Assembly: GCA_023055505.1 (NCBI GenBank)
Contig: JALIRH010000001.1
Location: 10,418,467 to 10,482,466, forward strand
Direction: 5' to 3'
DNA length: 64,000 nucleotides
From: Callipepla californica brunnescens
Taxonomy: Eukaryota > Chordata > Aves > Galliformes > Odontophoridae
Shown here: one piece after another, positions 50,701-63,329 of the stretch
Layout of the letters: each line of letters begins with the position of its first letter
How positions within the stretch are numbered: position 1 is the stretch's first letter
Made by a program: the position numbers and the translations under genes
Notes under the pieces: generated by a model
What the model was told of the DNA's origin: nothing
The model's input: the letters and a program-made list of their open reading frames with translations, nothing else
Databases searched by the model: none

Positions 50701-53700
50701 CGCTTCGTTTATTCCTCGTTGTCTCTTGACCTCATTCATTTAAATTTTTCCACAAAGACTGATTTAAGTCTGAGGACTGTTTTTTAAATATCTTAAATAT
50801 GGCCCTTCATAACTGAACTGAAGCTCCTGAGCACTGCTGTCATGTTAATAAAAAATGGTTTAAATATTTGTCCAGTTTTTGGAATGAAGCTTAAAATGAC
50901 AAAATGTTAGGGGTGGTCACTGTGGGTACCAGCTCTTCTACCTACATCTCTGGAGCAACATAGTCTTTGTCAATTTAGCTCTTTATTCTCAATATTTCTG
51001 CATTTCCATCAGGCATTATGTTTGAATGAACATACTGGAAAAGGTGAGAATGTAGCTTTTCTTCCTGCAACGGTATTCTCCTATTTTGCAGCTTTTAACA
51101 TTGGATCACTTTGGGTCCCTCCAAAGTCAATGAAGAGGAACTAAGTCATATAAAATAAACAGATGTACATATGTATGTTTTTATTCTCAGCCTTGTATTT
51201 GCAGGATTAAAATCCACAAAAGTGACTCTGAAATTAATGCTTCCTGTTTATTTTCATGAAATCTACAACAAATGCAAAGAACACAATCACACTATTTGAC
51301 AGAGAAAATTTGCAGCTACCAAGCACTGTTTTTCAACCACTCTTAGATATGAATCTGTCACATGGCAACAAAATGTAACTGAATATTAGTGGAAAGGTTC
51401 AACCTCATACCACCAACATCTGCCTCTGATGTAACTGGCTAACATTACAAGGAGGATGCAATAATTCTGGAGCGGTCCACATAGATAAGCTATATCCTGG
51501 CATCAACAATTCTCATCATGTGAACCCTTGTGAAACTAACAAACAAGCTTCTTAAAGCTACTTACAGGAAAAACTATTAAGCTTTGTGAATTGCTTCCAA
51601 AACTATTATGGGAGGAAAAAATTAATGAGAGTAAAATTAAATGAATGTCTCTGCAAGTCACAAAATCACATACTGTGTCATGTGATCAAAGTCCACAGAA
51701 TATGCATGTATAGCCACGCAGTATCATAGTTTTATACTATGTGCAATGGTAAAACCTTGATTTTTTCTGAGCAGACACTGAAAATGTAACAGCACAAGAA
51801 AAGGTTGTACTCTTGCTTTGTACTGAGAGGTAATTGCCATGTCTGTTAATCTCATGGAGGCAAAGTGCGAGTTGCCTCACATCCAGAGCATTAGGCATGA
51901 TACATAGCCTTACATGACCATCATCTGCTTCTGCCATTGTGCTTGTTTCAGTGGACTTCTCTATCATACTAGTTACTTTATGGCTAATCTTTTCGTTCAT
52001 TTAATGCAGTATTTTACCTGCCTCTAAATTTTGTCTATATTTTTTATTTTATTAGTATAAATTTGTATCTTCATGTTGCTGGGTATAGCACAACATAGTT
52101 TGGGAAAGAACAGAAATTATTATTGAAGTTATAATAGTTATTCAAGCAGGATATACTTGCCTTTACTTTGACTGTTGAAGATCAGTCATTCTCTGAAAGA
52201 GGATGAAGACATAATAACACAGAAGCACTGTTATGAATTTATTGTGATTTCCTCATTCTTGATCCTTCTGCATTGAAACCAGGAGGACAGTTTCCAGCAC
52301 ACTTCACAGGGAATATGGTCCTGCCATATAAATGCTGCATATGTCTATTATTCATGAAGCAGAAATTTAAGCACTCATATGAATCTTTATTCTAAACTAA
52401 ATTTTAAGGTTAAAAATGCCTTTGTAGATTTGTGAAAAGTAGTAATTAAGAGTCAGAAATAAATCTGTTTTCTTTTTAGAACAGACTCATCTTTTGGAAC
52501 ATTAATTCATCTATCAATAGGACTGAAAGATGAGCTTAAAACATAATTCGGTAACAAGTATCAGCTAAATGCTTACCAAATATTTTTATTCTGAAGATCA
52601 CTGGGTGTTCTGTGAGTAAATGCACGCACTGTTCAGCACAGCTTCTCATTTAATTGTTTCTTCTGACAGTTTCAAACTATGCTAGCACTTACAGCCACAT
52701 CCCTTACTAAAAATGACGTAAGGGGGACAATAAGTTAATGAGTTATTATTGTAGCAGTTTCCTTGGGGAATACAAACTCCTCCTCCTGATTAGCTCTTGT
52801 TTCTCTGCTTTAGGGATAGTGTCCTGCTTGGCTGACTAGCACAGCTAAGCCCTTTAGTGAGCTCCTCATTACTGCAATTACAAGGTTCAGCAAATGCTTC
52901 TATATAGCTATAAGAGCAGGAAGAGATAATAGTTTTTTTAATGTTGTGTATCGATAGGATAAACTGTATGTTTTTCTGGGCCACTTTCTTAGATTAACCC
53001 TGATATAGCAGGGTTATACCATCTCTACATGGCCACCTGAACCTATTTAATACTGTAATCTACATTTTTTTCTGTTTCCACCCTGAAGGTTTATTTTGAT
53101 TGCTACAGAGATAGAAATCAGATATGTAAATAAATAGCACTGTACATGATCCTAATACTGATTTTCCTGACAAAAAATTAGTAATTAAAAATAATTAGAT
53201 CCATTAAAATAGCAATTAAGCCTCAAATCTAGGAAGCCTTACACGTACAGGGAGTATTTTACATTCATTGTCTATGCTACACATGGGAGACTTTTCAGAA
53301 GTGTTTTCTGGCTGCAATTGCTGTGCATATAGATACAGATGTCACATTAGTAAAGTGTATGTGAGAGACCTTCAGCTGGTGTAAATAGTGAGGATATCGG
53401 TGAGTTTAATTCCACTGATTTATACCAGCAGACTCTGTGCTTCAAAGCCTGTATGAAAAAAAACTTCCACAAAAACTTCTGCTGTCACAGTTTTTGTGTT
53501 CCTTAAAGCTATACAAATTTCATCAAGAATTAACATTCCTTATTAGGGAATAAATGTCTAGCTTAAATGAATCAGAATATTTGATTTAAACTTGGCATAA
53601 TGTGGCCTACAGTTATGTAGGGACCCTTACTAATCAACAGAAACAGGCAATATTTGTCTACACTAAGATTAAATAAATCTTCCCATGAAAATGAGGTATT

Positions 53701-53811
53701 TTTTTCATTAACTTAAATTAAAAAATCTAATTTTGATCCTTCAAGTTATTTGATAAGAATTTTGTAATTGTGGCAAAACATTATGACATAGAGTGCACAT
53801 ATGTTGTACTT
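47765..53811. other. 6-kb block without recognised transposons, no gene seen
   Basis: No transposon or exon recognised. A candidate conserved non-coding stretch lies at about 49590-49980. A 68-codon frame at 50344-50550 and an 87-codon minus-strand frame at 51737-52000 have no recognisable domain and are not called as genes. Confidence 0.5.
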
Positions 53812-54517
53812 TATATCACAGAATCATAGAATGGCTTGGATTGGAAGGGACCCCAAACATCACCAAGTTCCAACCCCCCTGCCTCAGGCAGGGCCACCGA
53901 CCTCCAGATCTGGTCCTTGACCATGTTGCCCAGGATGGCATCCTACCTGGTCTTGAGCACCTCCATGGATGGGGCATCCACAGCCTCTCTAGGCAGTCTG
54001 TTCCAGCACCTCAACACCCTCTCTGTGAAGAACTTCCCCCTGACACCAATAAAAACCTTCCCTCCTTGAGATTAAAACTATTCTCCCTTGTCCTGTCACT
54101 CTCTATCCCTCTGAAAAGTTAATTCCCCTCCTGTTTATAAACCCGCCTTTAAATAATAGAAGGCTGAAATGAGTCCCCTTGCAGCCTTCTCTTCTCCAGG
54201 ATGAATAAGTCGAGCTCCCTCAGCCTGTCTTCATAGAGGAGGTGTTCCAGCCCTCTGATCATCTTTGTGGCCCTCCTCTGGACCCTCTCCAACAGCTCCC
54301 CATTTTTCCTGTATTGGGAAACCCCAGACCTGGATGCAGTACTCCAGATGGGGCCTCATGAGGGCAAAGTATAGAGGGACTGTCATCTCTCTGTCCCTGC
54401 TGGCCATCCCTCTTCTGTTGGAACCCAGAATACCTTTGACTTTCCTAGCTGCAAGAGCACACTACTGGCTTATATCAGTTTTTCATCCACCAGGATCCCC
54501 AGATCCTTCTCCACAGG
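53812..54517 (-). mobile_element. CR1 LINE 3' region, part before mini-LTR
   Basis: Well-preserved reverse-complement CR1 3' end: TCATAGAATGGCTTGGATTGG near 53825, CATCACCAAGTTCCAACCCCCC, TGGATGGGGCATCCACAGCC near 53965, CTGTTCCAGCACCTCAACACC, GTCGAGCTCCCTCAGCC, GTGGCCCTCCTCTGGAC and CACCAGGATCCCCAGATCC. The sequence is interrupted at 54518 by a 75-bp LTR-like insert and resumes at 54593. Confidence 0.92.
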
Positions 54518-54592
54518 TGTCACATTTTTATGGTGGGTCCCTAGCCCCAGCTGTCACAGAACCAGGCCGAACCAGCCCTTAAACTGTTGACA
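54518..54592 (+). mobile_element. 75-bp miniature LTR inserted in CR1
   Basis: Seen: starts TGTCACATTTTTATGG and ends CTTAAACTGTTGACA. These are the two termini of the LTR family at 7570-8224, including the ACAGAACCAGG segment and the TGTCA/TGACA ends. The 500-600 bp between them are absent. Flanks are ACAGG (54513-54517) and ACAAGG (54593-54598), and CR1 sequence continues on both sides. The insert therefore looks like a discrete insertion with a near-perfect 5-bp TSD. It may be an internally deleted solo LTR, or a tiny non-autonomous element mobilised with intact ends. Confidence 0.78.
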
Positions 54593-54790
54593 ACAAGGCT
54601 ACTCTCAAGAATTTATTATCCCACTTTGTTCATGTGTCTGGGATTACTCTGACTCAAATGCAAAACCTTGCAGTTTGCTTTGCTGAATTTTGCTACGTTA
54701 TATGACATGTCTACACCTACCACTTCTCTGAATATGCTGTAAGCAGTTTGCTGAAGGCTGGCATCCAGTAGACTGCAAGAAATGTCATTT
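54593..54790 (-). mobile_element. CR1 LINE, part after mini-LTR
   Basis: Continues the CR1 reading with GTCTGGGATTACTCTGACTC, ATGCAAAACCTTGCAGTTTGC and TTGCTGAATTTTGCTACG, corresponding to the ORF2 region upstream of the part at 53812-54517. Similarity fades near 54780. Confidence 0.75.
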
Positions 54791-56283
54791 TAAAAATTGC
54801 AAATATATTCCAAGAAGAATAATATATATGCACACTTCAATACATGAATCGTTAAATTGTCATGTTTCCACTACCTGTACTTCTTATGCTCCTTTTATTC
54901 AGCATACTGAAATGCTTTTCTCTATAAATTGTTATTTTAAATGTTTGCCTGTTGAGCTGTCCAAAATCATTATTTGCACATCATTTCAGATGATCTCCAG
55001 TCTCTTCTTTCATCACTTTTAACCCTTCAGAGGTCTCTTCAGGTACATAATCAACATTTCTCCTGTAAGACAGTGAAATGTATGTCTCAAAAATATAACA
55101 TTAGTAAAGGAAAAATAGTCTCTTTCAACTAACACAAAACTTGAAAATCCTTAACTCTGTAAAATTTACCTTGCTTTTCCAACCACCTTGTTCACACTGA
55201 GGATTCAGATAGTAATGCTGATTGTGAAGGCAGAAACCCATGCAATGGAATTATGCACAATGAAGCATAAAGCTGTAAAGATTCCTTTGTAAGTCATGCT
55301 GGTGATACAGAGGGACGACCTAACAATTTTATGAGTTGCATTTTTTAGAAACTGACATAAGATTTGGAATTTATAATATGGAATTGATTAGTTGATACTG
55401 TTCAACCTGTGAAAAAAAAAAGATCTCTGTCTCCTAGACACACCTCTTGCATATGCTTTTTGCTGAAGAACAATTACAGTCTTTAAATGCATCAAAGTTT
55501 CTTTTTCCCAGACTTCTTTGATGCGTGAATAGAATTGACATGAGAAAATTCATTGATAACAACTTTACCATTTTTGTCATAGTGATTATTGAAAAATTGC
55601 ACTTAATTTTTTCTTTGATCAAAAAAGAATTGATTTAGTATTTTATTTAGAGATGATTAATGGATATTGGCATGTTTTTTCAAAGATTCTTCTAGAAATT
55701 CTTACATCCCTTGATCTCTTACTGCAAATGAAGAAAATCCTAACAATGCTGAAACTTACTTCTTTTCCCAGATATCTTTATAAGGATGCCCTCCTAGCTG
55801 TCTGCATCTTTAATTAACTGTCCATTCTGGACAAAAGAAGAGGAAATCTATATCCTGTTATTATTCTAATTTATTTTCATTTATACTTGCCATGCTAGCT
55901 TATTAAATTTGCATTTGTAACTGTCTGGAAAATAATAAACATAAACAAAAACAAAAACAAAAACAAAAAACAAAAATAAAAATAAAAATAAAAATAAAAA
56001 TAAAAATAAAAAATAAACAGTACCAACATGCTATAAATTGGGATTTATCACTTCAACACATAAATAGTTCAAATGATGATGCAGATGCAGATTAGTAAAA
56101 TTCTTCTATATAAATGCTTCATATCTGCCACCTGAAATTTTATCTTCTATAAACTCTCATCTAAGTTGAGACCATCATTCAATCTAGGTGCATTGATGTT
56201 GCTCCACATCTCCTAGGGGAAGTATGAATAACACTGATGGATATACACAGCAAACAGACTGTACTATTAGAAGGGTCTCTCTC
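54791..56283. other. AT-rich unassigned DNA, no gene seen
   Basis: No transposon or exon recognised. A (CAAAAA)n/(TAAAAA)n tract lies at 55937-56020. Confidence 0.5.
55937..56020. repeat. (CAAAAA)n / (TAAAAA)n simple repeat
   Basis: About four CAAAAA units pass into about seven TAAAAA units. This is a typical compound A-rich microsatellite. Confidence 0.93.
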
Positions 56284-56957
56284 TGTCACGGTTGGATGCT
56301 ATACATTTCAGTCATAAGAAATAAACAGAAATAAATTTATTGATATAATGTACAGACCTAACAAAACTTAATCAATAAAACAGCAACTAAACAAGATTCA
56401 AGATGACAAGGTACACTTGATTATTTACTGCATAGGGTATAGATTTAAACATACTCATCCAGGAGATCCTCCCTTCTGAGTCATGAGTTTCATAATGAAT
56501 CCCCTTGCTTTCTAAACATTCTCAGAAAACACTAGATGTGGCTAGATCTATTCCTAGTCCCAGACTTGGTCAACAGTACATATATAAAGGTGTAAGGGAT
56601 CTTCACACCAGGAATAACATCGAGGCATCCCATTTTGAAGGAAGATGTCATAGGGTAGCCAGCTGCTGAAGGACTCAAGGGGCTTGAACTGCTGCTCACT
56701 GTTTTTAAGTAAGATGATGGACTCACAGTCATACTTTTTTGTATGTGTTCAGTTTTTCCTCATCTATTGAACCTGGTGTCTGCCATCAGTTCTTCCAAAC
56801 TGGCTCTAGTATGAGCCAGTATTGTTACAATCTACCTTAGTGAGGCCTTGAGCATAGCCAGTACTGTGCTCATTGTCTACCTTAGGAAGGCCTCAGTATA
56901 ACAACCAGGACATGCTGAAGGAGTAAGCTGGGGTTGAGGATGAAACACACCATCACA
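56284..56957 (-). mobile_element. Solo LTR of a third ERV family
   Basis: Seen: a 674-bp block bounded by TGTCACGG on the left and CCATCACA on the right, imperfect inverted ends of TG...CA type. Flanks are CTCTC (56279-56283) and CTCCC (56958-56962), a possible 5-bp TSD with one mismatch. On the minus strand an AATAAA lies at 56341-56336, about 55 bp before the LTR end, as expected for a polyadenylation signal, so the element points left. It shares the terminal TGTCA with the family at 7570 but not its interior. No internal retroviral sequence flanks it. I do not recognise the family by name. Confidence 0.65.
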
Positions 56958-59214
56958 CTCCCCCATACCCATCCTTCTCATTTTGTGTGTACATGGTCAA
57001 GAAAAAGATGGAAGGATGTTCCAAGTACAGTACTTCAGTAATAACACAATACACTGCCATGGAACCATTTGTGAATTTATGTGTACTGTCCATAGGCAAA
57101 AGTGACTTACTACATATGCTGGCAGGATTGTTCCATACCCCTTAGGAGAACGGTTTATTCATACATCAAATATGAGGTTGTAAAACTTCCATGAAGCTTA
57201 GTGCTGTTATTCCTTATATTAGAAATGTCTAATAGCATAGTAAGGATTCACAACCAGAATCTATACATCTAAAGAAGGTGTACAGGAAAATTCACATAGC
57301 CCCCAAGAGATTCAGGTGCTACGTTGACATTAACAATGTAAACAGCCCTGGTCTTGGTCTCTAACAATGCAACATAATCATTTATACTGCTTGTTGGAGT
57401 GTGGTTTGTTTCTCTCCTAGATATTGCTCATCCCAGAGACAGTTTATAATAAGCAGTATAATTGAGGATATTCTCGTTGAAATGAATATTAACCATTTTT
57501 TTCTCAAGGTCAGAGAATAGATTCAAGCCAGTTTAGTTCACAGGTACACTTATGGCATGATAGCCAGTATGATGAGCTGTGCAGTATCTACATATCCACA
57601 TAGTAAGGAACAGTTGTAAGGGAAGAAACTGTTTGTCAAACTGCTGTCCTCACTGAAATGAATTTCAGAACAGCATTTGTCAGTCAAAAATACACACATT
57701 TCACACCTTTTGTAATTTTTTCTTGTGAGACTATTTTATTGCCTTTATTACTGGCAGCACTGCCATAAAGACATCTGAAACTTAGTGGCCTACAAAGAAA
57801 TATTATTTAGACACTTGGCAAATGTTTTTTCAGGGTGAAAAGGTTAGTAATATTAGTTTCAAAGTAAAAAGAGAAAAATAAATTTATTATTAACTTTATG
57901 CAAAGTCTAATTTTTTTTCTGCTTGCACTGCTTTGTGCATATTATGAAAAAATCAGGCAAAAAAAAAAGACATAAGAATATATCAATTTCCTCCTCAAAG
58001 ATTATAACATTTGGAATATTCTTTCTCACATCTTTCTTACATAATTTGTTACAGCAACTGTCAGAACATAGCCGTTGCAAGAAAATATTCTGGGGAAACA
58101 AGGATGCAGATACTGAAACAGTTATTATATATTTCAATTTGTAATGGCATTCTCCAAATGGAATTCTTGAAAGGGAAATTAACCATTGTCATGGTCTTAA
58201 TAATTATAATTTTAGTACTAATTCGAAGGCACAGGGAAATTTCTCATGTACAGATCTCCCTTCCCACATTTTATTTCTCTCTAAAACCTGCCCTAAACGA
58301 TTATTTCCAATAAACTAAGGGTAATAATTTATAACCAGACAATATTTCACCATATGTCCTCTGGAACTTTATCTACAAAATGCTAGACTGCAAGTATATT
58401 TTTTGGGGGGATGGTTAAGCAAAAATTAGGTGACAACAACTTCTTCCTGCAGAAGATTTTAGATACCCAAAAGATTCCTTCTTTCTTGGGGGGGCATGGG
58501 GGTGTGTGGGGGAATAACATGCTTTACTGGAAATAACATACACCCTTTTGTGGAGGGCTATATGTACATAGCAACTGAGTTCTATGTAGGCTTTTAGGTT
58601 TCTTCCTATTACTTCCAGAGGACTTCAAATCACATTCTGAACAGCAGTGTATATTCCTTGAAATTGTCACTTTGTATTATTCCTCTCATGCAACATCACA
58701 ACCTCCTGTTTCATTCCCCTCTTCAAAGTACTTGTGATAAATGGTTTTATAGTATCATATACACAACGTCCAGTAGATTAATAAAGATAAACATTATCCC
58801 CGCAAACTCCATTGCATTTTAATCACATACAGCAGCATACTTGTTCTGTGCTTCTGTTGCAAACAGTATGCTTCTCAGTCTGCACAAATGACAAGTCAGG
58901 CCTCCCCCACTTTGTTAGCAGAAATATAATTGCAAGGAAGAGCTAAAAAATCAAGGTGACTTTTGTACTATGAATACAAAACATGTAATTTTAAACTTCT
59001 CAACTATTCAGCATTATGTCGCTATATTCAGCATAACTGTGGAACACAATAGGTGGTACTATTGAAATAAAATGGACATGTTACTGTTTTGACTAGGCTG
59101 ATTTTATGTTCTTGACAAAACAAAAGTTATACAAAGAAATCACTTTTTATGTTCAGAATAATTTTTAAACTTTGGTGGTTCACATATGATTTTCATGTCT
59201 TTAATAGACAGACC
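56958..59214. other. AT-rich unassigned DNA, no gene seen
   Basis: No transposon or exon recognised. The only notable structure is the G-rich cluster at 58488-58512. Confidence 0.5.
58488..58512 (+). other. G-quadruplex-capable G-run cluster
   Basis: Runs of G7, G5 and G5 are separated by CAT and TGTGT. Splitting the first run gives four tracts of at least three G with loops of 1, 3 and 5. A further G6 run lies about 80 bp upstream near 58403. This stands out in DNA that is otherwise AT-rich. Confidence 0.75.
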
Positions 59215-60842
59215 AGTTATCCTCAGGATACTTTTCGCCCTGACCTGGAAGTCTGGGATGAAGCACGTAATACACCCCCTGTGATCCTAGCAGAGGCAGT
59301 CAGAGACCTGCTCCTCCATCTGAACTGCCACAAGTCCATGGGACCAGATGGGTGCTGAGGGAGCTGGCAGAGGTGATTGCCAAGCCTCTTTCTGCCATCT
59401 ATCAGCATTCCTGGTCATCTGGAGAGGTCTCACAAGATTGGAGGCTTGCCGATGTGACTCCCATCTACAAGAAAGGCTGTAAGGAAGATCCGGGGAACTA
59501 CAGGCCTGTCAGCCTGACCTCAGTATCAGGGAAAGTTATGGAGCAGTTGATCTTGAGGGAGATCACATGGCACATGCATGGCAATCAGGGGATCAGACCC
59601 AGCCAGCACGGGTTCACAAAGGGCAGGTCGTGCTTGTCCAACCTCATCTCCTTCTACGACTGGGTGACCAGACTGGTAGATGAGGGAAAGGCTGTTGATG
59701 TAGTCTACCTGGACTTCAGCAAAGCCTTTGACACCGTCTCCCACAGTATTCTCCTGGGGAAACTGGCAGCCCGTGGTGTGGACAGGTTCACTCTTCTTTG
59801 GGTTGAGAATTGGCTAGAGGGCCGTGCCCAGTGGGTAGTGGCATCCCGTTACGAGTGGTTTACCCCAAGGGTCGGTACTGGGGCCCATCTTGTTTAATAT
59901 CTTTATTGATGACCTGGATGAGGGGATTGAGTGTACCCTCAGTAAGTTGCAGATGACACCAAGTTGGGAGGATGTGTCGATCTGCCTGAGGGTAGGGAGG
60001 CCCTTCAGCGGGATCTGGATAGGCTGAACAGCTGGGTTGAGGTCAATAGAATGAGGTTCAATAAGGCCAAGTGCTGGGTCCTGCACTTTGGCCACAATAA
60101 CCCCATGCAATGCTATAGGCTTGGGGCAGAATGGCTTGAAGACTGTTTAGAGGAAAAGGACCTGGGGGTGTTGGTTGATGCTCAGCTCAACTTGAGCCGG
60201 CAGTGTGCCCAGGTGGCCAAGAAGGCCAATGGCATCCTGGCCTGTATTAGGAATAGTGTGGCCAGCAGGAGCAGGGAGGTGATCATCCCCCTGTACTCAG
60301 CTCTGGTGCGGCCGCACCTCAAGTACTGCGTTCAGTTTTGGGTCCCTCACTACAAGAAAGACATCAAAGCCCTGGAGCGTGTTCAGAGAAGGGCAACAAA
60401 ACTGGTGAGGGGTCTGGAGCAAAAGTCTTACGAGGAGCGGCTGAGGGAGCTGGGATTGTTTAGTCTGGAGAAAAGGAGGCTCAGAGGAGACCTCATTGCA
60501 CTCTACCACTTCCTGAAGGGAGGCTGTGATGTGGAGGGGATCGGCCTCTTCTCCCAGATAACTAATGACGGGACAAGAGGGAATGGCCACAAGTTGTGCT
60601 GGGGAAGATTTAGATTAGATCTGAGGCAAAATTTTTTCTCTGAAAGAGTGGTCAGGCACTGGAATGGGCTGCCAAGGGAGGTGGTTGAGGCACCGTCCCT
60701 AGAGCTGTTCAAGAAGCGTTTAGATGAGGTGCTAAGGGATTTGATTTAGTAGCTTGGTGGGTAGGGATGGTGGTGTGAGGATGATTGGACTAGATGATCT
60801 TGTAGGTCCTTTCCAACTTAATGTATCTACGAATCTATGAAA
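59215..60842 (+). mobile_element. Best-preserved CR1 LINE copy, 5'-truncated with intact 3' end
   Basis: Plus-strand CR1 of about 1.6 kb. It runs from the linker (FRPDLEVWDEARNTPPVILAEAVRDLL) through the RT domain and ORF2 C-terminus to the 3' UTR (TTGGACTAGATGATCTTGTAGG near 60785). It ends at degenerate ATTCTATGA-type repeats (about 60825-60842). It has the longest open CR1 frames in the window and the highest GC content, which suggests the most recent insertion. Confidence 0.95.
59224..60749 (+). pseudogene. CR1 ORF2 reverse-transcriptase remnant, frameshifted
   Basis: Three frame pieces make up the copy. The first runs to 59358, where a short deletion after MGPDG shifts the frame. The second (59352-59897) carries the RT start DWRLADVTPIYKKGCKEDPGNYRPVSLTSV, the HGFTKGRSCLSNLI block and motif A VYLDFSKAFDTVSH. 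A frame change near 59840-59860 moves the [25 protein letters not shown] motif B into another frame. Motif C, normally FADD, is broken by loss of one T near 59946. The third piece (59964-60749) is a clean 261-codon frame with the thumb and C-terminus, ending DEVLRDLI and stop. An active copy would prime CR1 reverse transcription at a nicked target. This one cannot. Minus-strand frames here are antisense shadows. Confidence 0.92.
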
Positions 60843-61237
60843 GTATCAGACAGTCAAGTTAGTAGAGCTTAGAATCAGATAAAAAATTCAAGGAACAACT
60901 TCTAGTAGAAAAATCATATTTAAACTTCAATCTAGAACAGTAATGTTTTCCACTATTATGTCAATTTCAATTACTTATGGGAAAGTATATAAATGATTTA
61001 TTTCCTTTCATGATTCTGATGAAGTCATAAGATAAGGTTTGAAGTATTCTGATAAGGTCTGATGTATTCACTTTTATATTCCTGATAGAGAAATACAAAG
61101 ATAAATGTATATGAATATACATAGAGACACATAGTATTTAGTCTAATATATGAAACTTATCTGAAAGTTAAAGTATGAAGTCAGATTCAAATGACATCAC
61201 GTTAATTGACATTTAGTTACATTATATGAATAAAATG
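60843..61237. other. Unassigned DNA, no gene seen
   Basis: AT-rich spacer between two CR1 copies of opposite orientation. Confidence 0.5.
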
Positions 61238-61455
61238 GCATAATCATAGATTTTAGCTCAGAAAGGACCTCTGAAAGTCATCTAATTTAATGCTCTGCTC
61301 CAAGCAGGGCCAATTGGATCAGGTTACTGAGCACTGTGCCCAACCAAAGTTGGATTATCTCCATGCACAGGGATTCCACTGTCTGTCTAAAAGTTTGATC
61401 ACCCTTCCAGTAGAAACATTTGCTTTGAGGAGGACTGCAGAAGGGATGATTAAGA
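61238..61455 (-). mobile_element. CR1 3'-end fragment
   Basis: ATAATCATAGATTTTAGCTC, GAAAGGACCTCTGAAAGTCATC and GCTCCAAGCAGGGCCAA near 61240-61315, then CACAGGGATTCCACTGTCTG, match the reverse complement of the CR1 3' end. Diverged and 5'-truncated. Confidence 0.8.
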
Positions 61456-63329
61456 ATGAGGCTACAAGCTGGTAGAAATATTTTCCTTAACTATTTCTTA
61501 GGAAATTACAACCTCTTATTTATTGTTTTTTCTTGACATTACTCTCTTTTTCTGGTACCATTTTGTGACTGTGAGACAAAAAAATGGCCATATGACATGA
61601 ATTCAATTATTTTTGTTTGTTTGTTTGTTTTCTATAACTTTCCATCATAAGGAGGCTTTCCTGTGATCACCTGTTTCCTATTAATGTTGCCTGAACTGAA
61701 AGGGTGTTATTTGTAATGATAACTAAACTGCTATGCCAGTGTGCAAAGCTATCAACAATGGTGAGGTCAACATCATCTAAACAATGTTTGCTTCACTTGA
61801 GTTCCAGATTTTGCAGCAAATTAGATTAAAAAAAAGGGAAAATTACTGTGTACTTCAGCCCAAGAAAACAAAAATGAATGGGAGTGGCTAATCAAACAGA
61901 CCAGAATGAAGACTAGCATGCTTTATATACAATATGTATAGAAGAAGAACAGATAAAGAAGTACATTTTCTGGTTTTTACCTAGTTAAGAGTAGGGATAC
62001 AAAATGAGAACTTCTTCTGAAGAGGAAAAAAATCAAAGGTGAGATCATTTTCCTATTTCTCATCTCTCCTGAGAGGGAAAGGATGAAGGATTATTCCCAA
62101 CAAAGACCTGAGATCTTAAAAGAAAGGTTTCCCTTCATTTGTAAGATTACTTTGAAAATTTGCTAGTTCCTCATTCTTTCCAAGTTGCTTCTTCAGACAC
62201 AAAGCTCAGAAATAACTGTGTGTTTCTGGCTATATATTCAACCAGTGTGTGCAACTTAAACCACTTTAAAAATGCTTAAATTCTGAGATGTCACATCTTA
62301 TCTTTGAAAAATTAATGATAATTTAGCTTTGCTTACTAAATCTGATCGAAGTTAATTCCCTATAGAAAGCAGAGAATTTGTTATGTGGCTTCTTACAGCT
62401 CTCACCATAACTCAAAAATGAGTGAGCCTCAGTAGCAGCCATTTTTTCATCAATACTGACTGCACTTTCTCAACAGACAAATAGAAAATATTAGACACCT
62501 GAGAAATACGTAAATTTACTCCTGAGAATAATAAAACTACTTAATGAAGGAGGTCTGACATTTTTTTCCATTTCTTCAATGTATACCTAAGTATACCCTA
62601 CTCTGGGTATTCAGACACCTGCTTAGTAAGGTGCCAAAAGGCAAGCCTTCTATAAGTGTTTTGTCATGGCTCTATCGAGGTCATGATGTCTCCAAAAATA
62701 CTGATCAGTTATTGAGAAGATTCCAGAGAGGCTGCAGAAGGAATGGAACATAGTACTGGAACATAGTACTTGAGCAGAGAGTTGGTGTTCAGCAAGGAGA
62801 GGTGAAGACTCCAAGGAAGCCTCACTGTGGACCTTTCAGTACATAACAGGAGCTTCTAAAAAAGATGGAGAAAGAATTTTCAGCACTGGTGAAAATGTCA
62901 GCTAGTCTTTAAGTTTAACTTAACAGAATAAAGAATGAGAGCACTGATCATAAAGAGATGTTAAGCATGTTATAGTGTAAAGTATTACTGTCTATGGTTA
63001 TCTCTTGGGGACTATCTGAAGTAGTTCACCATGAATGAAGTTCATGAACTTTTATAACATCCAAAAATTTAACAATATTTATGAGATTCTGCCAACAAAC
63101 AGACAATGTTTGAACACACATATATGATGCATACTACTATATGTATGTGTCTTTATGCCTGTCTGCATTCTGTAGGGTTGCCTAGTAACTACATATAACA
63201 AACAGTTTACAAATTTAGCATTATAACTTGCTAATATTATCTGGTGAAAAACTCTCACATTTATAACAGTACTGTATACAAATACTAGAGAAATAGTATA
63301 AGTGAAACACTTTGGGTTGTAACTCCTCA
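61456..63329. other. Unassigned DNA, no gene seen
   Basis: 1.9 kb without recognised transposon or exon. A short (GTTT)n run is at 61614-61630. A 15-bp unit, GGAACATAGTACTGGAACATAGTAC, is duplicated at about 62744-62770. Confidence 0.5.

Noticed and set aside
59964..60749. Intact host gene of 261 codons
   Set aside because: It is the thumb and C-terminal part of CR1 ORF2p. The upstream RT is frameshifted.
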